Positions 1 through 7,711 of a stretch of 64,000 bases of DNA are shown here, one piece after another (within the stretch, counting starts at the first letter, position 1; every line of letters begins with the position of its first letter). The notes beneath the pieces were generated by a model. That model saw only the letters and a program-made list of their open reading frames with translations. It was not told the DNA's origin and made no database searches. This stretch comes from Cryobacterium sp. PAMC25264 (GTDB taxonomy: Bacteria; Actinomycetota; Actinomycetes; Actinomycetales; Microbacteriaceae): assembly GCF_019443325.1 (NCBI RefSeq), contig NZ_CP080383.1, forward strand, positions 186,001 through 250,000, given 5' to 3'. The position numbers were made by a program, and so were the translations under genes.

Positions 1-204
<204 letters not shown>

Positions 205-218
205 TCCCGGGCCGGCGG

Positions 219-674
219 CTACTGCGGGGTGCCTGCGCCGCCCTCGGCCAGGTAGGCGAGGCGGCGCAGGGTCTCCGTGTTGCGTACCGAGATGGCCGCG
301 TCGCGCAGGAACAGCGGCACGAACCGGCCGGGTCCTGCGGTGGCGTCCTCGGTGATGCGCACGCGGCATCCGTTGCCCTGCGGCCGCACGTCGACGGCCA
401 CCTGGGCTTCGCCGATGGGCCAGCCCCGCGCCTGCAGCAGCGCGTGCCGGGGCGGGTCCCACTCCAGCACCGACGTGGTGTCGTCGAGCAGGGCGGGCCA
501 GACGCCGACCGAATGGTGGATGGTGCTGCCGGTGGCGGGCCAGGTCGCGTCGACGTCCCGCATGCGGGAGGCACCGACCACCCAGCCCGGGTAGAGCCAG
601 CCGTCGGCGAGTACCGCGAAGACGCTCTCGGGGGAGCACTGCATGGTTCGGTAGTTCACGGCCACGGGGGGCAC
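219..674 (-). CDS. SRPBCC-family (polyketide cyclase-like) protein
   Basis: A 151-residue protein with the START/SRPBCC fold pattern: an N-terminal strand with NYRTMQCSPESVFAVLAD, a GASRMRDVDATWPATGSTI segment and a C-terminal helix beginning at SVRNTETLRRLAYLAEGG. Such proteins bind hydrophobic small molecules in a deep cavity; the ligand cannot be read from sequence. The ATG at 674 lies 6 bp after the stop of the FAD oxidoreductase upstream, so the two are very probably cotranscribed and may act on the same lipid or terpenoid-like substrate (inference). It converges on the CsoR/CstR gene. Confidence 0.8.
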   Translation of the reverse strand: MPPVAVNYRTMQCSPESVFAVLADGWLYPGWVVGASRMRDVDATWPATGSTIHHSVGVWPALLDDTTSVLEWDPPRHALLQARGWPIGEAQVAVDVRPQGNGCRVRITEDATAGPGRFVPLFLRDAAISVRNTETLRRLAYLAEGGAGTPQ

Positions 675-680
675 CTTTCA

Positions 681-2156
681 TCAACCGGCTGTCGGGGAGA
701 GATCGGGAGCGACGCGCACGCCGAGGTCGTGGCGCAGCGCGCTGAGGGCGGCGTGCCATCCGGCCAGGCCGTGCACACCGGGGCCGGGCGGGGTGGCCGA
801 GGAGCACAGGTACACCCCGGCCAGCGGTGTGCGCCAGGGGTCGGGGGAGAGCACGGGCCGTCGCACCAGCTGGGTGAGGCTCACCTCGCCGGCCGAGATG
901 TCCCCGCCGACGTAGTTGGGGTTGTGCCGCTCCACGTCCTGCGCGGTGCGGGCGGCGGTCGCCAGGATGGTGTCGCGGAAGCCCGGCGCGTACCGCTCGA
1001 TCTGGCGGATGATCACCTCGGTCTGATCCACGGTGGAGCCACGGGGAACATGCGTGTAGGCCCAGAGGGTGTGTCGGCCCGCCGGAGCGCGGCTCGGATC
1101 GATTCCGCTGGGCTGCGACACCAGCACATAGGGTTCCTCGGCGTGCCGGCCGCGCGCCACGGTGTTCTCGGCCCTCCGGATCATCGCCCGGGTGCCGCCG
1201 ACGTGCACGGTGCCCGCGGCGGCGAGGCCCTGCGCATGCCAGGGCACCGGGTCGGACAGCGCAAAATCCACCTTGGCGACGGCGTTTCCGTACCGGAAGG
1301 CCGCCAGACGCCGCGCGTACCCGGCGGGCAACTCCCCCTCGGCCAGTCGCAGCAGGGCACGGGGCGTGAGGTCCAGGAGCACCACCCGGGCCGGCGGCAG
1401 CTCGCGCAGCCGTCGCACCTCGGTGGACGTGACGATCTCGCCGCCGTGCGCCAGGAGGTCGTCGACCATCGCCGTCACGATGGCGCCGCTGCCGCCGACC
1501 GGGATCGGCCAGCCGCCCGCGTGCGCGTAGGTCGCGAGGGTGAGCCCGGCGCCGGCCGTGGCCAGGCTGGGCAGCGCCCTGATCGTGTGCGCGCTCACGC
1601 CGGTGAGCAGCGCCGGGGCCGTGTCGCCGCTGAACCGCCAGTCCCACAGTGGGCTGCCCTGCTCGAGGGTGCGCAGGCCGAAACGCAGCGCGGTCGCCGG
1701 GTGCCGGGGCATCCGCAGCAACTGGTTGCCGGTGAACTCGGCCACCTGCTGTGAATGCTCCACGAGCGGGGCGAACAACCGGTGCCACGCCGGGCCGTCG
1801 CGGCCCAGTTCGTCGACCGTGCGCGCCAGGCTGCGGTACGCCAGTCCGGCCCGGCCGCCGGGCAGCGGATGCCCGTAGGAGACCTCGGGCACCGTCAACT
1901 CCAAGCGATCCGAGAGGCCGAACCGCTGGAAGAACTCCGACGCCAGCGCCAGCGGGTGTACGGCGGAACACACATCGTGGTGGAAGCCGGGCAGTGTGAG
2001 CTCAGCGGTGGCGGCACCTCCGCCGACCTGCGCCGATCGCTCGTAGACGCGCACCTTCAGCCCGGCCCTGGCCAGCGTCACCGCGGCGGCCAGGCCGTTC
2101 GGCCCCGAGCCCACCACGACGGCGTCGATCTCCGGCCGCCCGCGCCGCACGTTCAC
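681..2156 (-). CDS. FAD-dependent oxidoreductase, phytoene-desaturase-like
   Basis: A 491-residue flavoprotein. The N-terminal dinucleotide-binding motif VVGSGPNGLAAA (GxGxxG at about residues 16-21) is followed by an acidic residue in RVYERSAQVGGG, as in FAD proteins. The C-terminal signature VYLCSSATPPGPGVHGLAGWHAA is the FAD-contact motif of the CrtI/phytoene dehydrogenase-like NAD(P)/FAD oxidoreductases. No crtB or crtE gene is nearby, so a carotenoid role is not supported; many members of this clade have unknown substrates. It is the first gene of a two-gene unit with the SRPBCC protein. A 17-bp perfect palindrome lies between its start and the upstream acyl-CoA dehydrogenase. Confidence 0.85.
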   Translation of the reverse strand: MNVRRGRPEIDAVVVGSGPNGLAAAVTLARAGLKVRVYERSAQVGGGAATAELTLPGFHHDVCSAVHPLALASEFFQRFGLSDRLELTVPEVSYGHPLPGGRAGLAYRSLARTVDELGRDGPAWHRLFAPLVEHSQQVAEFTGNQLLRMPRHPATALRFGLRTLEQGSPLWDWRFSGDTAPALLTGVSAHTIRALPSLATAGAGLTLATYAHAGGWPIPVGGSGAIVTAMVDDLLAHGGEIVTSTEVRRLRELPPARVVLLDLTPRALLRLAEGELPAGYARRLAAFRYGNAVAKVDFALSDPVPWHAQGLAAAGTVHVGGTRAMIRRAENTVARGRHAEEPYVLVSQPSGIDPSRAPAGRHTLWAYTHVPRGSTVDQTEVIIRQIERYAPGFRDTILATAARTAQDVERHNPNYVGGDISAGEVSLTQLVRRPVLSPDPWRTPLAGVYLCSSATPPGPGVHGLAGWHAALSALRHDLGVRVAPDLSPTAG

Positions 2157-2259
2157 GCCGGCCGGCCTTCCCGCTCGAGCGCTCCGGTATCCATGCCCTC
2201 ATTCTTCCGTGCGCTGGCACTGACGGCTAGCGCCCCCGCCCTGCCGAATTGTTCCCGCA

Positions 2260-2309
2260 CCGGACAAGTGCACCCGGTGCGCCGGGTGCACTTGTCCGCA
2301 CGGGTACCA
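2260..2309. repeat. Dispersed palindromic repeat, copy A
   Basis: A perfect 17-bp inverted repeat, CGGACAAGTGCACCCGG at 2261-2277 and its complement at 2282-2298, with a 4-nt loop. The surrounding 50 bases align with 47067-47116 at 39 of 50 positions by hand count, so this is a repeat family rather than a chance hairpin. It sits in the 184-bp gap between two minus-strand genes and could also end transcription of the acyl-CoA dehydrogenase gene, though it has no T-run. Confidence 0.75.
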
Positions 2310-2340
2310 GTTGAGGCCAGGGGCGGGGCGGCGGCGGGCA

Positions 2341-3519
2341 CTAGACGAAGGCGGCCAGTCCGGTGATGCCGCGGCCCACGATGAGAGTGTTCATCTCCTG
2401 GGTGCCCTCGTAGGAGTAGATCGCCTCCGCGTCGGAGAAGAACCGGGCGATGTCGTAGTCGAGCACGATGCCGTTGCCGCCGAACAGTTCCCGGCACCAG
2501 GCAACGGTCTCCCGCATCCGCGAGGTCGTGTACGACTTGGCCAACGCCGAGTGCTCGTCGCGTTGGGTACCCTCGTCGAGCATCTGGGAGACGCGCACCA
2601 CCATGCCCAGGCTGGCCGTGATGTTGCCCAGGCTCTTCACGAGCAGGTCCTGCACGAGCTGGTGGCCGCCGATCGGCTTGCCGAACTGCACCCGCTCGGC
2701 GGCGTAGGCGACGGCTGCCTCGTAGGCGCCGATGGCCAGGCCGACCGCCGCCCAGGACACCTCGGCCCGGGTGAAACGCAGCACCCGGGCGGTGTCCCGG
2801 AACGAGTTGGCCTCCTGCAGGCGGTTCTGCTCGGACACCCGCACGTTCTCCAGGGTGATGTCGGCGTTCTGCACCGAGCGCAGGCTGATCTTGCCCTCGA
2901 TCTTCGTGGCCGTGTAGCCGGCGGTGTCGGTGGGCACGATGAAGCCCTTCACGGCGCCGTCCGCGGTGTCCTTGGCCCAGACGATGGTGATGTCGGAGAA
3001 GGTGGCGTTGCCGATCCAGCGCTTGGCGCCGTTGAGCACCCAGCTGTCGCCGTCCCGCGTCGCGGTGGTGCGCAGCCCCTGCGCTGAGTCCGATCCCGAC
3101 AACGGCTCGGTCAGCGCGAAGGCGCCCACGATGTCGCCGCTGGCCAGCCGGGGCAGCCAGTGCGCACGCTGGGTGGGCGACCCGCAGGCCGCGATCGACC
3201 CGGCCGCGAGGCCGTTCTGCACGCCCACGAAGGTGGCGACGGATGCGTCCACCCGCGCCAGCTCCAGCGCCACGAAGCCGCGGAAGACCGCCGAGTTCTC
3301 GAATGGACGGGTCTCTTCCCACCCGAAGGAGTACGCCCCGAGGGCGCCGAGCGGTTTGATGATCTCCGTCGGGAACTCGGCGCGCTCCCAACATCCGTTC
3401 ACCACCGGACGCACATCCGACTCGAGGTAGTCGCGGATGCGGGCGAGGGCGGTCTTCTCCTCGGGCCTGAGGAGGTTCTGGTATCCGAAGAAATCACTGC
3501 CGAGGGGCTCGAAGGTCAT
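2341..3519 (-). CDS. Acyl-CoA dehydrogenase (glutaryl-CoA dehydrogenase-like)
   Basis: A 392-residue flavoenzyme of full family length. The FAD-contact segments GAFALTEPLSGSDSAQ and the RWIGNATFSDI region are present. The active-site glutamate is in SYEGTQEMN (about residue 371), the position used by glutaryl-CoA and isovaleryl-type dehydrogenases. The MTFEPLGSDFFGYQNLLRPEE N-terminus and general pattern fit the glutaryl-CoA dehydrogenase subgroup, which oxidises and decarboxylates glutaryl-CoA in lysine and tryptophan breakdown, but other acyl substrates are possible. It is divergent from manA and shares a 134-bp intergenic region that carries a candidate GntR-type operator. Confidence 0.85.
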   Translation of the reverse strand: MTFEPLGSDFFGYQNLLRPEEKTALARIRDYLESDVRPVVNGCWERAEFPTEIIKPLGALGAYSFGWEETRPFENSAVFRGFVALELARVDASVATFVGVQNGLAAGSIAACGSPTQRAHWLPRLASGDIVGAFALTEPLSGSDSAQGLRTTATRDGDSWVLNGAKRWIGNATFSDITIVWAKDTADGAVKGFIVPTDTAGYTATKIEGKISLRSVQNADITLENVRVSEQNRLQEANSFRDTARVLRFTRAEVSWAAVGLAIGAYEAAVAYAAERVQFGKPIGGHQLVQDLLVKSLGNITASLGMVVRVSQMLDEGTQRDEHSALAKSYTTSRMRETVAWCRELFGGNGIVLDYDIARFFSDAEAIYSYEGTQEMNTLIVGRGITGLAAFV

Positions 3520-3622
3520 CTGTGTGCTCCATTGCGACGAGGATGGGCGGCCGGGCGGAATCGCCCACCGGGTGACGAAAGCCTAGGACCCCTGATCGGC
3601 GAGGGGAAAGCGGTTGGTAGTT

Positions 3623-3634
3623 TGGTCTAAACCT
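3623..3634. promoter_or_regulatory. Candidate DasR/NagR-type (dre) operator
   Basis: TGGTCTAAACCT matches 10 of 12 positions of the TGGTCTAGACCA core bound by GntR/HutC regulators of the DasR/NagR type. It lies about 20 bp before the manA start codon in the manA/acyl-CoA dehydrogenase divergent region. The match is seen directly; regulation by a DasR homologue is inferred, and no such regulator is in the window. Confidence 0.4.
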
Positions 3635-3653
3635 TTCGACTCAGGAGCCAAGC

Positions 3654-4936
3654 ATGTTTGTGGGCATCGATAACACACCGCGGGATTACGCCTGGGGATC
3701 GCCGACCGCGATCGCAGAGCTGCTGGGGCATCCGGCCTCCGGTGGTCCCGAAGCCGAGCTCTGGCTCGGCGCGCACCCCGGCAGTCCGTCGGTGATCCTC
3801 GACCCGGCGCTCGCCGGGGGAGCGAAGGACCTGGCCGAGTGGATCGCCCAGGCGCCCGAGATAGCGCTCGGCTCGCGCTTCGCCGCCGCCGGACGGCTGC
3901 CCTTCCTGATGAAGATCCTCGCCGCCCACAGCCCGCTGTCGCTGCAGGCACATCCGTCACCCGAACGCGCCGCGGAGGGCTTCGCGCTGGAGAACGCCGC
4001 CGGGATCCCCGTGGACGCCGCCGACCGCAACTACCGCGACCCTTCCACAAGCCGGAGATCATCTTCGCGCTCAGCGACACCTTCGAGGCGCTCTGCGGGT
4101 TCCGCGATCCGCGCCAGATCCGCTCGATCCTTGCCGAGCTCCGCGCGCTGGACGCCACCATGGACGACCCGCAGCCCGGGGCGCTGGCGGGGCTGGAGAA
4201 CCGGCTGCTCGGCGCGGACGCGCTACACGACGTCGTCGACTGGTTGCTGCGCGACGGTCGCGGTGGCGATTCCGGCGAGGTCTCCTGGTTGGTCGAACGG
4301 GTCGTGGCGCTCGCCGAGCGGGCCGCGTTCCTCATCGAGGGCGGCGCCCAGGTGAGCTTCGCCGCCGAACTCGCGATGGTGCGTTCCCTCGCCTTGGCCT
4401 ACCCGGGCGACCCGGGCATCGTGATCTCCCTGCTCACCAATCTGGTGTCGCTCAAGCGCGGCGAGGTCCTGTACCTGCCGGCCGGCAACATTCACGCCTA
4501 CCTGTCCGGGCTGGGCGTCGAGGTGATGGCCTCCTCCGACAACGTTCTGCGCGGGGGCCTCAGCCCCAAGCACATCGACGTCGACGAACTGCTCGAGGTG
4601 CTCGACTTCCATCCGCTGCCGGTGCCCTATCTGGCCCCGGCCGTGCAGTCCGACGGCGTGGCCGTCTACCGGCCCGACGTGCCCGATTTCCAGCTGGCGC
4701 ACATCTCGGTGCCGGCGGATGCGGCGGCCGACGAGGCCGGCCGCGTCGGCGTGCCCCTCCGGCAGGTGACGCTCACCGGCCCGGCCATCGCGATCTGCAC
4801 CTCCGGCCGGTTCCTGGTCGCCGGCGCCGGCTCGTCGATCAGCCTGGCCAGGGGCGAATCGATCTACATCACGCCCGACGAGAGCACGGTCACCTTCGCG
4901 GGCTCCGGCGAGGTCTTCCTGGCGACCACCGCGTAG
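3654..4936 (+). CDS. manA: Mannose-6-phosphate isomerase, frameshifted
   Basis: Type I phosphomannose isomerase, a zinc enzyme interconverting fructose-6-phosphate and mannose-6-phosphate to feed GDP-mannose synthesis for envelope glycans. The start ATG has AGGAG 6 bp upstream. Motifs in order: NTPRDYAWGSPTAIAELLG, the zinc-ligand region LSLQAHPSP, HKPEIIFAL and GNIHAYLSGLGVEVM. The reading frame changes in the run CCC near 4040: up to DRNYRD it is in frame 3 and from PFHKPE onward in frame 2. One extra C there restores a 427-residue protein of normal length, so a one-base deletion (probably a sequencing error) is inferred. It is convergent with the GlxA-type regulator. Confidence 0.9.
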
Positions 4937-5895
4937 TCAGGCGCGGGGCGGGGAATCCCGAACGTGCGCCGGTAGGCCGTCGGCGTGGTCTGCAGGGTGC
5001 GCACGAAATGGTGCCGCATGACGGCCGCCGCGCCGAACCCGGTCTGCGCGGCGATGGAGTCGAGGGTGTCGTCGGTCTCCTCGAGCAGCTGCTGTGCCAG
5101 CATCAGCCGCTGCCGGTTCAGCCAGGCCGTCGGAGTGGTGCCGAGCTCGGCCCGGAAACGCCGAGCGAAGGTGCGTGGCGACATCAGGGCGCGCCGCGCA
5201 AGCTGGTCCACCGTGAGGTCCTGGTCGAGGGTCTGCATCATCCAGTCGATGATCTCGGCGAAGGAATCGCTGCAGCGTTCCGCCACGGGGGTCTGGATGA
5301 ACTGGGACTGCCCGCCGTCGCGCTGGGGCGGCACCACCATGCGGCGGGCGATCACGTTGGCAGCCGTGGCGCCGAGCTCCCGGCGCACCACGTGCAGAGC
5401 AGCGTCGATTCCCGCCGCCGTGCCCGCCCCGGTGACCACCCGGTTGTCGTCGACGAAAAGCACATCGGGGTCGACCGTCGTGTTCGGGTAGGCGGCGGCG
5501 AGGGCGTCCGCGTACATCCAGTGGGTCGTGCTGCGGCGACCGTCGAGGATCCCGGCCGCACCGAGGATGAAGGCGCCGCTGCAGACGCTGAGCACCCAGG
5601 CGCCCCTGGCCTCCGCGTCCCGCACCACTCGCAGTACCTCCGGGTGGATCTCCGTGCCGGCCTGATAGGCGGGGATGGCGATCAGGTCGGCGTCCGCGGC
5701 GGCGTCGAGGCCCTGATGCACCACGATGTCGAAGCCCAGCTTGGTGCGGAGCGCCCCCGGAACGGCCGTCACCACCTCGAAGTCGAACACCGGACCGTTG
5801 TGCTCGGAGCGGTCGATGCCGAAAACCTCGCAGATCACTCCGAATTCGAACGGGGCCATGCCGGGGATGGCGACGCAGACGATCTTCTTGAGCAT
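4864..5895 (-). CDS. GlxA-type transcriptional regulator (DJ-1/PfpI + AraC)
   Basis: A 343-residue regulator. Residues about 1-190 form a DJ-1/PfpI-like amidotransferase-fold domain with the nucleophile-elbow segment VLSVCSGAFILGAAGIL; the C-terminal third is an AraC/XylS DNA-binding domain (LARRALMSPRTFARRFRAE and the second helix-turn-helix ending in TPTAYRRTFG). The ATG at 5895 is chosen because GAAGGA precedes it; a longer upstream reading is possible. The last roughly 24 residues overlap the convergent manA end by 73 bp and look unlike family tails. A one-base insertion near 4950 would end the protein at 4937, directly next to the manA stop, so a frameshift error is possible. Confidence 0.85.
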   Translation of the reverse strand: MLKKIVCVAIPGMAPFEFGVICEVFGIDRSEHNGPVFDFEVVTAVPGALRTKLGFDIVVHQGLDAAADADLIAIPAYQAGTEIHPEVLRVVRDAEARGAWVLSVCSGAFILGAAGILDGRRSTTHWMYADALAAAYPNTTVDPDVLFVDDNRVVTGAGTAAGIDAALHVVRRELGATAANVIARRMVVPPQRDGGQSQFIQTPVAERCSDSFAEIIDWMMQTLDQDLTVDQLARRALMSPRTFARRFRAELGTTPTAWLNRQRLMLAQQLLEETDDTLDSIAAQTGFGAAAVMRHHFVRTLQTTPTAYRRTFGIPRPAPDYAVVARKTSPEPAKVTVLSSGVM

Positions 5896-5910
5896 GGGGT
5901 CCTTCAACGA

Positions 5911-5956
5911 GTGGCAGGAATGTGTCGGTAGTCGGCAACTCTGCCACTCGTGGCAG
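5911..5956. promoter_or_regulatory. Three-half-site operator candidate
   Basis: The 7-mer GTGGCAG occurs at 5911-5917 and 5950-5956 and its complement CTGCCAC at 5941-5947, giving the 16-bp dyad CTGCCACTCGTGGCAG. The sites lie between the GlxA-type regulator start and the divergent 47-residue membrane protein gene, which suits autoregulation or control of the divergent gene by the regulator (inference). Confidence 0.5.
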
Positions 5957-5983
5957 AAAGTCGCAAGACCTACCGTTAGTGCC

Positions 5984-6127
5984 ATGATCCTGTTCCTGAG
6001 TATTCTGATGGCCCTCCTGGTCTGGGCCGTGGTGGCTGGCCTGAGCGCGCTCCGCTCCGACGGCTATGGCGACGTCGAGCTGACCCGGCGCAACCGGCTC
6101 CCCGAGTCGTTCCCGCGCGACCGATAG
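5984..6127 (+). CDS. Small single-span membrane protein (47 aa)
   Basis: ATG at 5984 begins MILFLSILMALLVWAVVAGL, a clean N-terminal hydrophobic helix, followed by a polar tail rich in Arg and Asp ending in PESFPRDR. I do not recognise a family. It is divergent from the GlxA-type regulator, lies 28 bp after the dyad operator and 51 bp before galE, so it may be expressed with galE or be controlled by the regulator. The start is not preceded by a good Shine-Dalgarno sequence. The gene call rests on composition, in-frame length and position. Confidence 0.5.
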   Translation: MILFLSILMALLVWAVVAGLSALRSDGYGDVELTRRNRLPESFPRDR

Positions 6128-6178
6128 TGTGGTCTGAACAGCAGCGCACGGCTGCTGGGAAGAGCGCAGGGGCACCAC

Positions 6179-7144
6179 ATGGCTTGGCTTGTTACCGGAG
6201 GGGCCGGCTATATCGGCTCCCACGTCGTTCGCGCGTTCCTGGCTGAGGGCATCGAGGTCGTCGTCCTCGACGACCTGTCCAGCGGGCACGCTGAATTCGT
6301 TCCGGACGGCGTGCCGTTCGTGCAGGGGACCCTGCTCGACACCGCGGTGCTGGCACAGACCTTCGCTGACCACTCCATCGACGGTGTCGTGCACGTGGCG
6401 GGCTTCAAGTACGCCGGCGTATCGGTGACCCGCCCGCTGCACACCTACGAACAGAACGTCACGGCGACCGCGCTGCTTCTCGCCGCCATGCAGGATGCCG
6501 GCGTGAGCCGCATCGTCTTCTCCTCGAGTGCGGCCGTCTACGGCACGCCGTTCACCGACCTGGTGACCGAGGACACCGCCAAGAGCCCGGAATCGCCGTA
6601 CGGCGAATCGAAGCTCATCGGCGAGTGGTTGCTGCGCGACCAGGCGGTTGCCGCCGGCCTCGCCCACACCTCGTTGCGCTACTTCAACGTCGTCGGCTCC
6701 GGTACGCCCGAACTCCGCGACACCAGCCCGCACAACCTGTTCCCGATGGTGTTCGACGCCCTGGTCGAAGGGCGCACCCCACGGATCAACGGCAACGACT
6801 ACCAGACCGCCGACGGCACCTGCGTGCGCGACTACATCCACGTGGCCGACCTGGCGATCTCGCACGTGGCCGCCGCCCGTCGCCTCGACGCCGGTGAGAG
6901 CATCGCCCCGGTCTACAACCTCGGCAGCGGCGACGGTGTCTCCGTCGGCGAGATCATGAGTACCGTCGCGGCCGTCACGGGAATCCCGTTCACGCCGGAG
7001 ATCGGACCGCGTCGCACGGGCGACCCCGACCGCATCGTGGCATCGGGCGAGCTCGCGGCCCGGGATCTCGACTGGAAGATGCGGCACAGCCTGCAGGACA
7101 TGGTGCAGAGCGCCTGGGAAGCCCGTCAAGCATCCTCAGTGTGA
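6179..7144 (+). CDS. galE: UDP-glucose 4-epimerase
   Basis: A 321-residue extended short-chain dehydrogenase. The Rossmann motif TGGAGYIGSH is at residues about 6-15, the catalytic triad region includes SSSAAVYGTP and YGESK, and the substrate-binding segment LRYFNVVGSG and CVRDYIHVADLA follow, all diagnostic of GalE. It interconverts UDP-glucose and UDP-galactose with tightly bound NAD, supplying galactose for envelope polysaccharide. A short hairpin (6140-6156) and a purine-rich AGGGG precede the start. The downstream whiB2-like gene has its own promoter. Confidence 0.92.
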   Translation: MAWLVTGGAGYIGSHVVRAFLAEGIEVVVLDDLSSGHAEFVPDGVPFVQGTLLDTAVLAQTFADHSIDGVVHVAGFKYAGVSVTRPLHTYEQNVTATALLLAAMQDAGVSRIVFSSSAAVYGTPFTDLVTEDTAKSPESPYGESKLIGEWLLRDQAVAAGLAHTSLRYFNVVGSGTPELRDTSPHNLFPMVFDALVEGRTPRINGNDYQTADGTCVRDYIHVADLAISHVAAARRLDAGESIAPVYNLGSGDGVSVGEIMSTVAAVTGIPFTPEIGPRRTGDPDRIVASGELAARDLDWKMRHSLQDMVQSAWEARQASSV

Positions 7145-7216
7145 TCAGAACACGATTCGGGCACTGTGGGCGAGTCTGAACCCTCCAGCCCGTATTGAGG
7201 GTTTACGATCTGCGAC

Positions 7217-7245
7217 TTGACGGCAGCGAACTACACCGGTGTAAT
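7217..7245 (+). promoter_or_regulatory. whiB2 promoter with palindromic operator
   Basis: A -35-like TTGACG at 7217-7222 and a -10-like TGTAAT at 7240-7245 are separated by 17 bp. The perfect 12-bp palindrome TACACCGGTGTA at 7232-7243 overlaps the -10 element, so a dimeric protein bound here would block initiation. The regulator is unknown. Confidence 0.6.
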
Positions 7246-7290
7246 TAGTTCTAGCGCGAAAACGTGCATGAGCTGATGGGTGGAGGCGAT

Positions 7291-7626
7291 ATGACGTTGT
7301 CTGAATATCGTTCCGGGGTACCTGAAGACTGGTTCGTCGATCCCGTACGCCTCGGCGTGCCGGGGGTCCGCAAGGATCCGGCGCTTGCCGACGGTGCCGA
7401 CGACAACCCGCTGGGCTGGCAGTCGGACTCGCTGTGCGCCCAGACCGACCCCGAAGCCTTCTTCCCGGAAAAGGGTGGCTCCACGCGGGACGCGAAGAAG
7501 ATCTGCGCCTCCTGCGAGGTGCGTCCGCAGTGCCTGCAGTACGCCCTCGCCAACGACGAACGCTTCGGAATCTGGGGCGGACTGTCCGAGCGCGAGCGCC
7601 GCAAACTGCGCAAACGCGCGGGCTGA
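7291..7626 (+). CDS. whiB2: WhiB-family regulator, WhiB2/WhmD type
   Basis: A 111-residue iron-sulfur regulator. The four cluster cysteines are C49, C72, C75 and C81, followed by the GIWGG turn at 93-97 and a basic tail RERRKLRKRAG. ATG 7291 is chosen because GGAGG lies 5 bp upstream; GTG at 7264 would add nine residues. WhiB2 (WhmD in M. smegmatis) is needed for septation and cell division. The assignment to WhiB2 rather than another WhiB rests on the N-terminal extension and on the neighbourhood (manA, large GT2, DUF5719, zincin-like protein, DUF3499), which matches the usual actinobacterial whiB2 locus. Confidence 0.88.
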   Translation: MTLSEYRSGVPEDWFVDPVRLGVPGVRKDPALADGADDNPLGWQSDSLCAQTDPEAFFPEKGGSTRDAKKICASCEVRPQCLQYALANDERFGIWGGLSERERRKLRKRAG

Positions 7627-7711
7627 CCTGTTTCCACACGATAGCCGGGTTCAGGGCGCGCCTGACCGGTTGAGCACTCTGACCGGTTATCCGACCTAGG
7701 CTGTTCAGGAT

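Noticed and set aside
4937..7129. A 730-residue minus-strand open frame
   Set aside because: It is the antisense of galE plus an out-of-frame reading of the GlxA-type gene; composition is Arg/Gly/His-rich with no domain.
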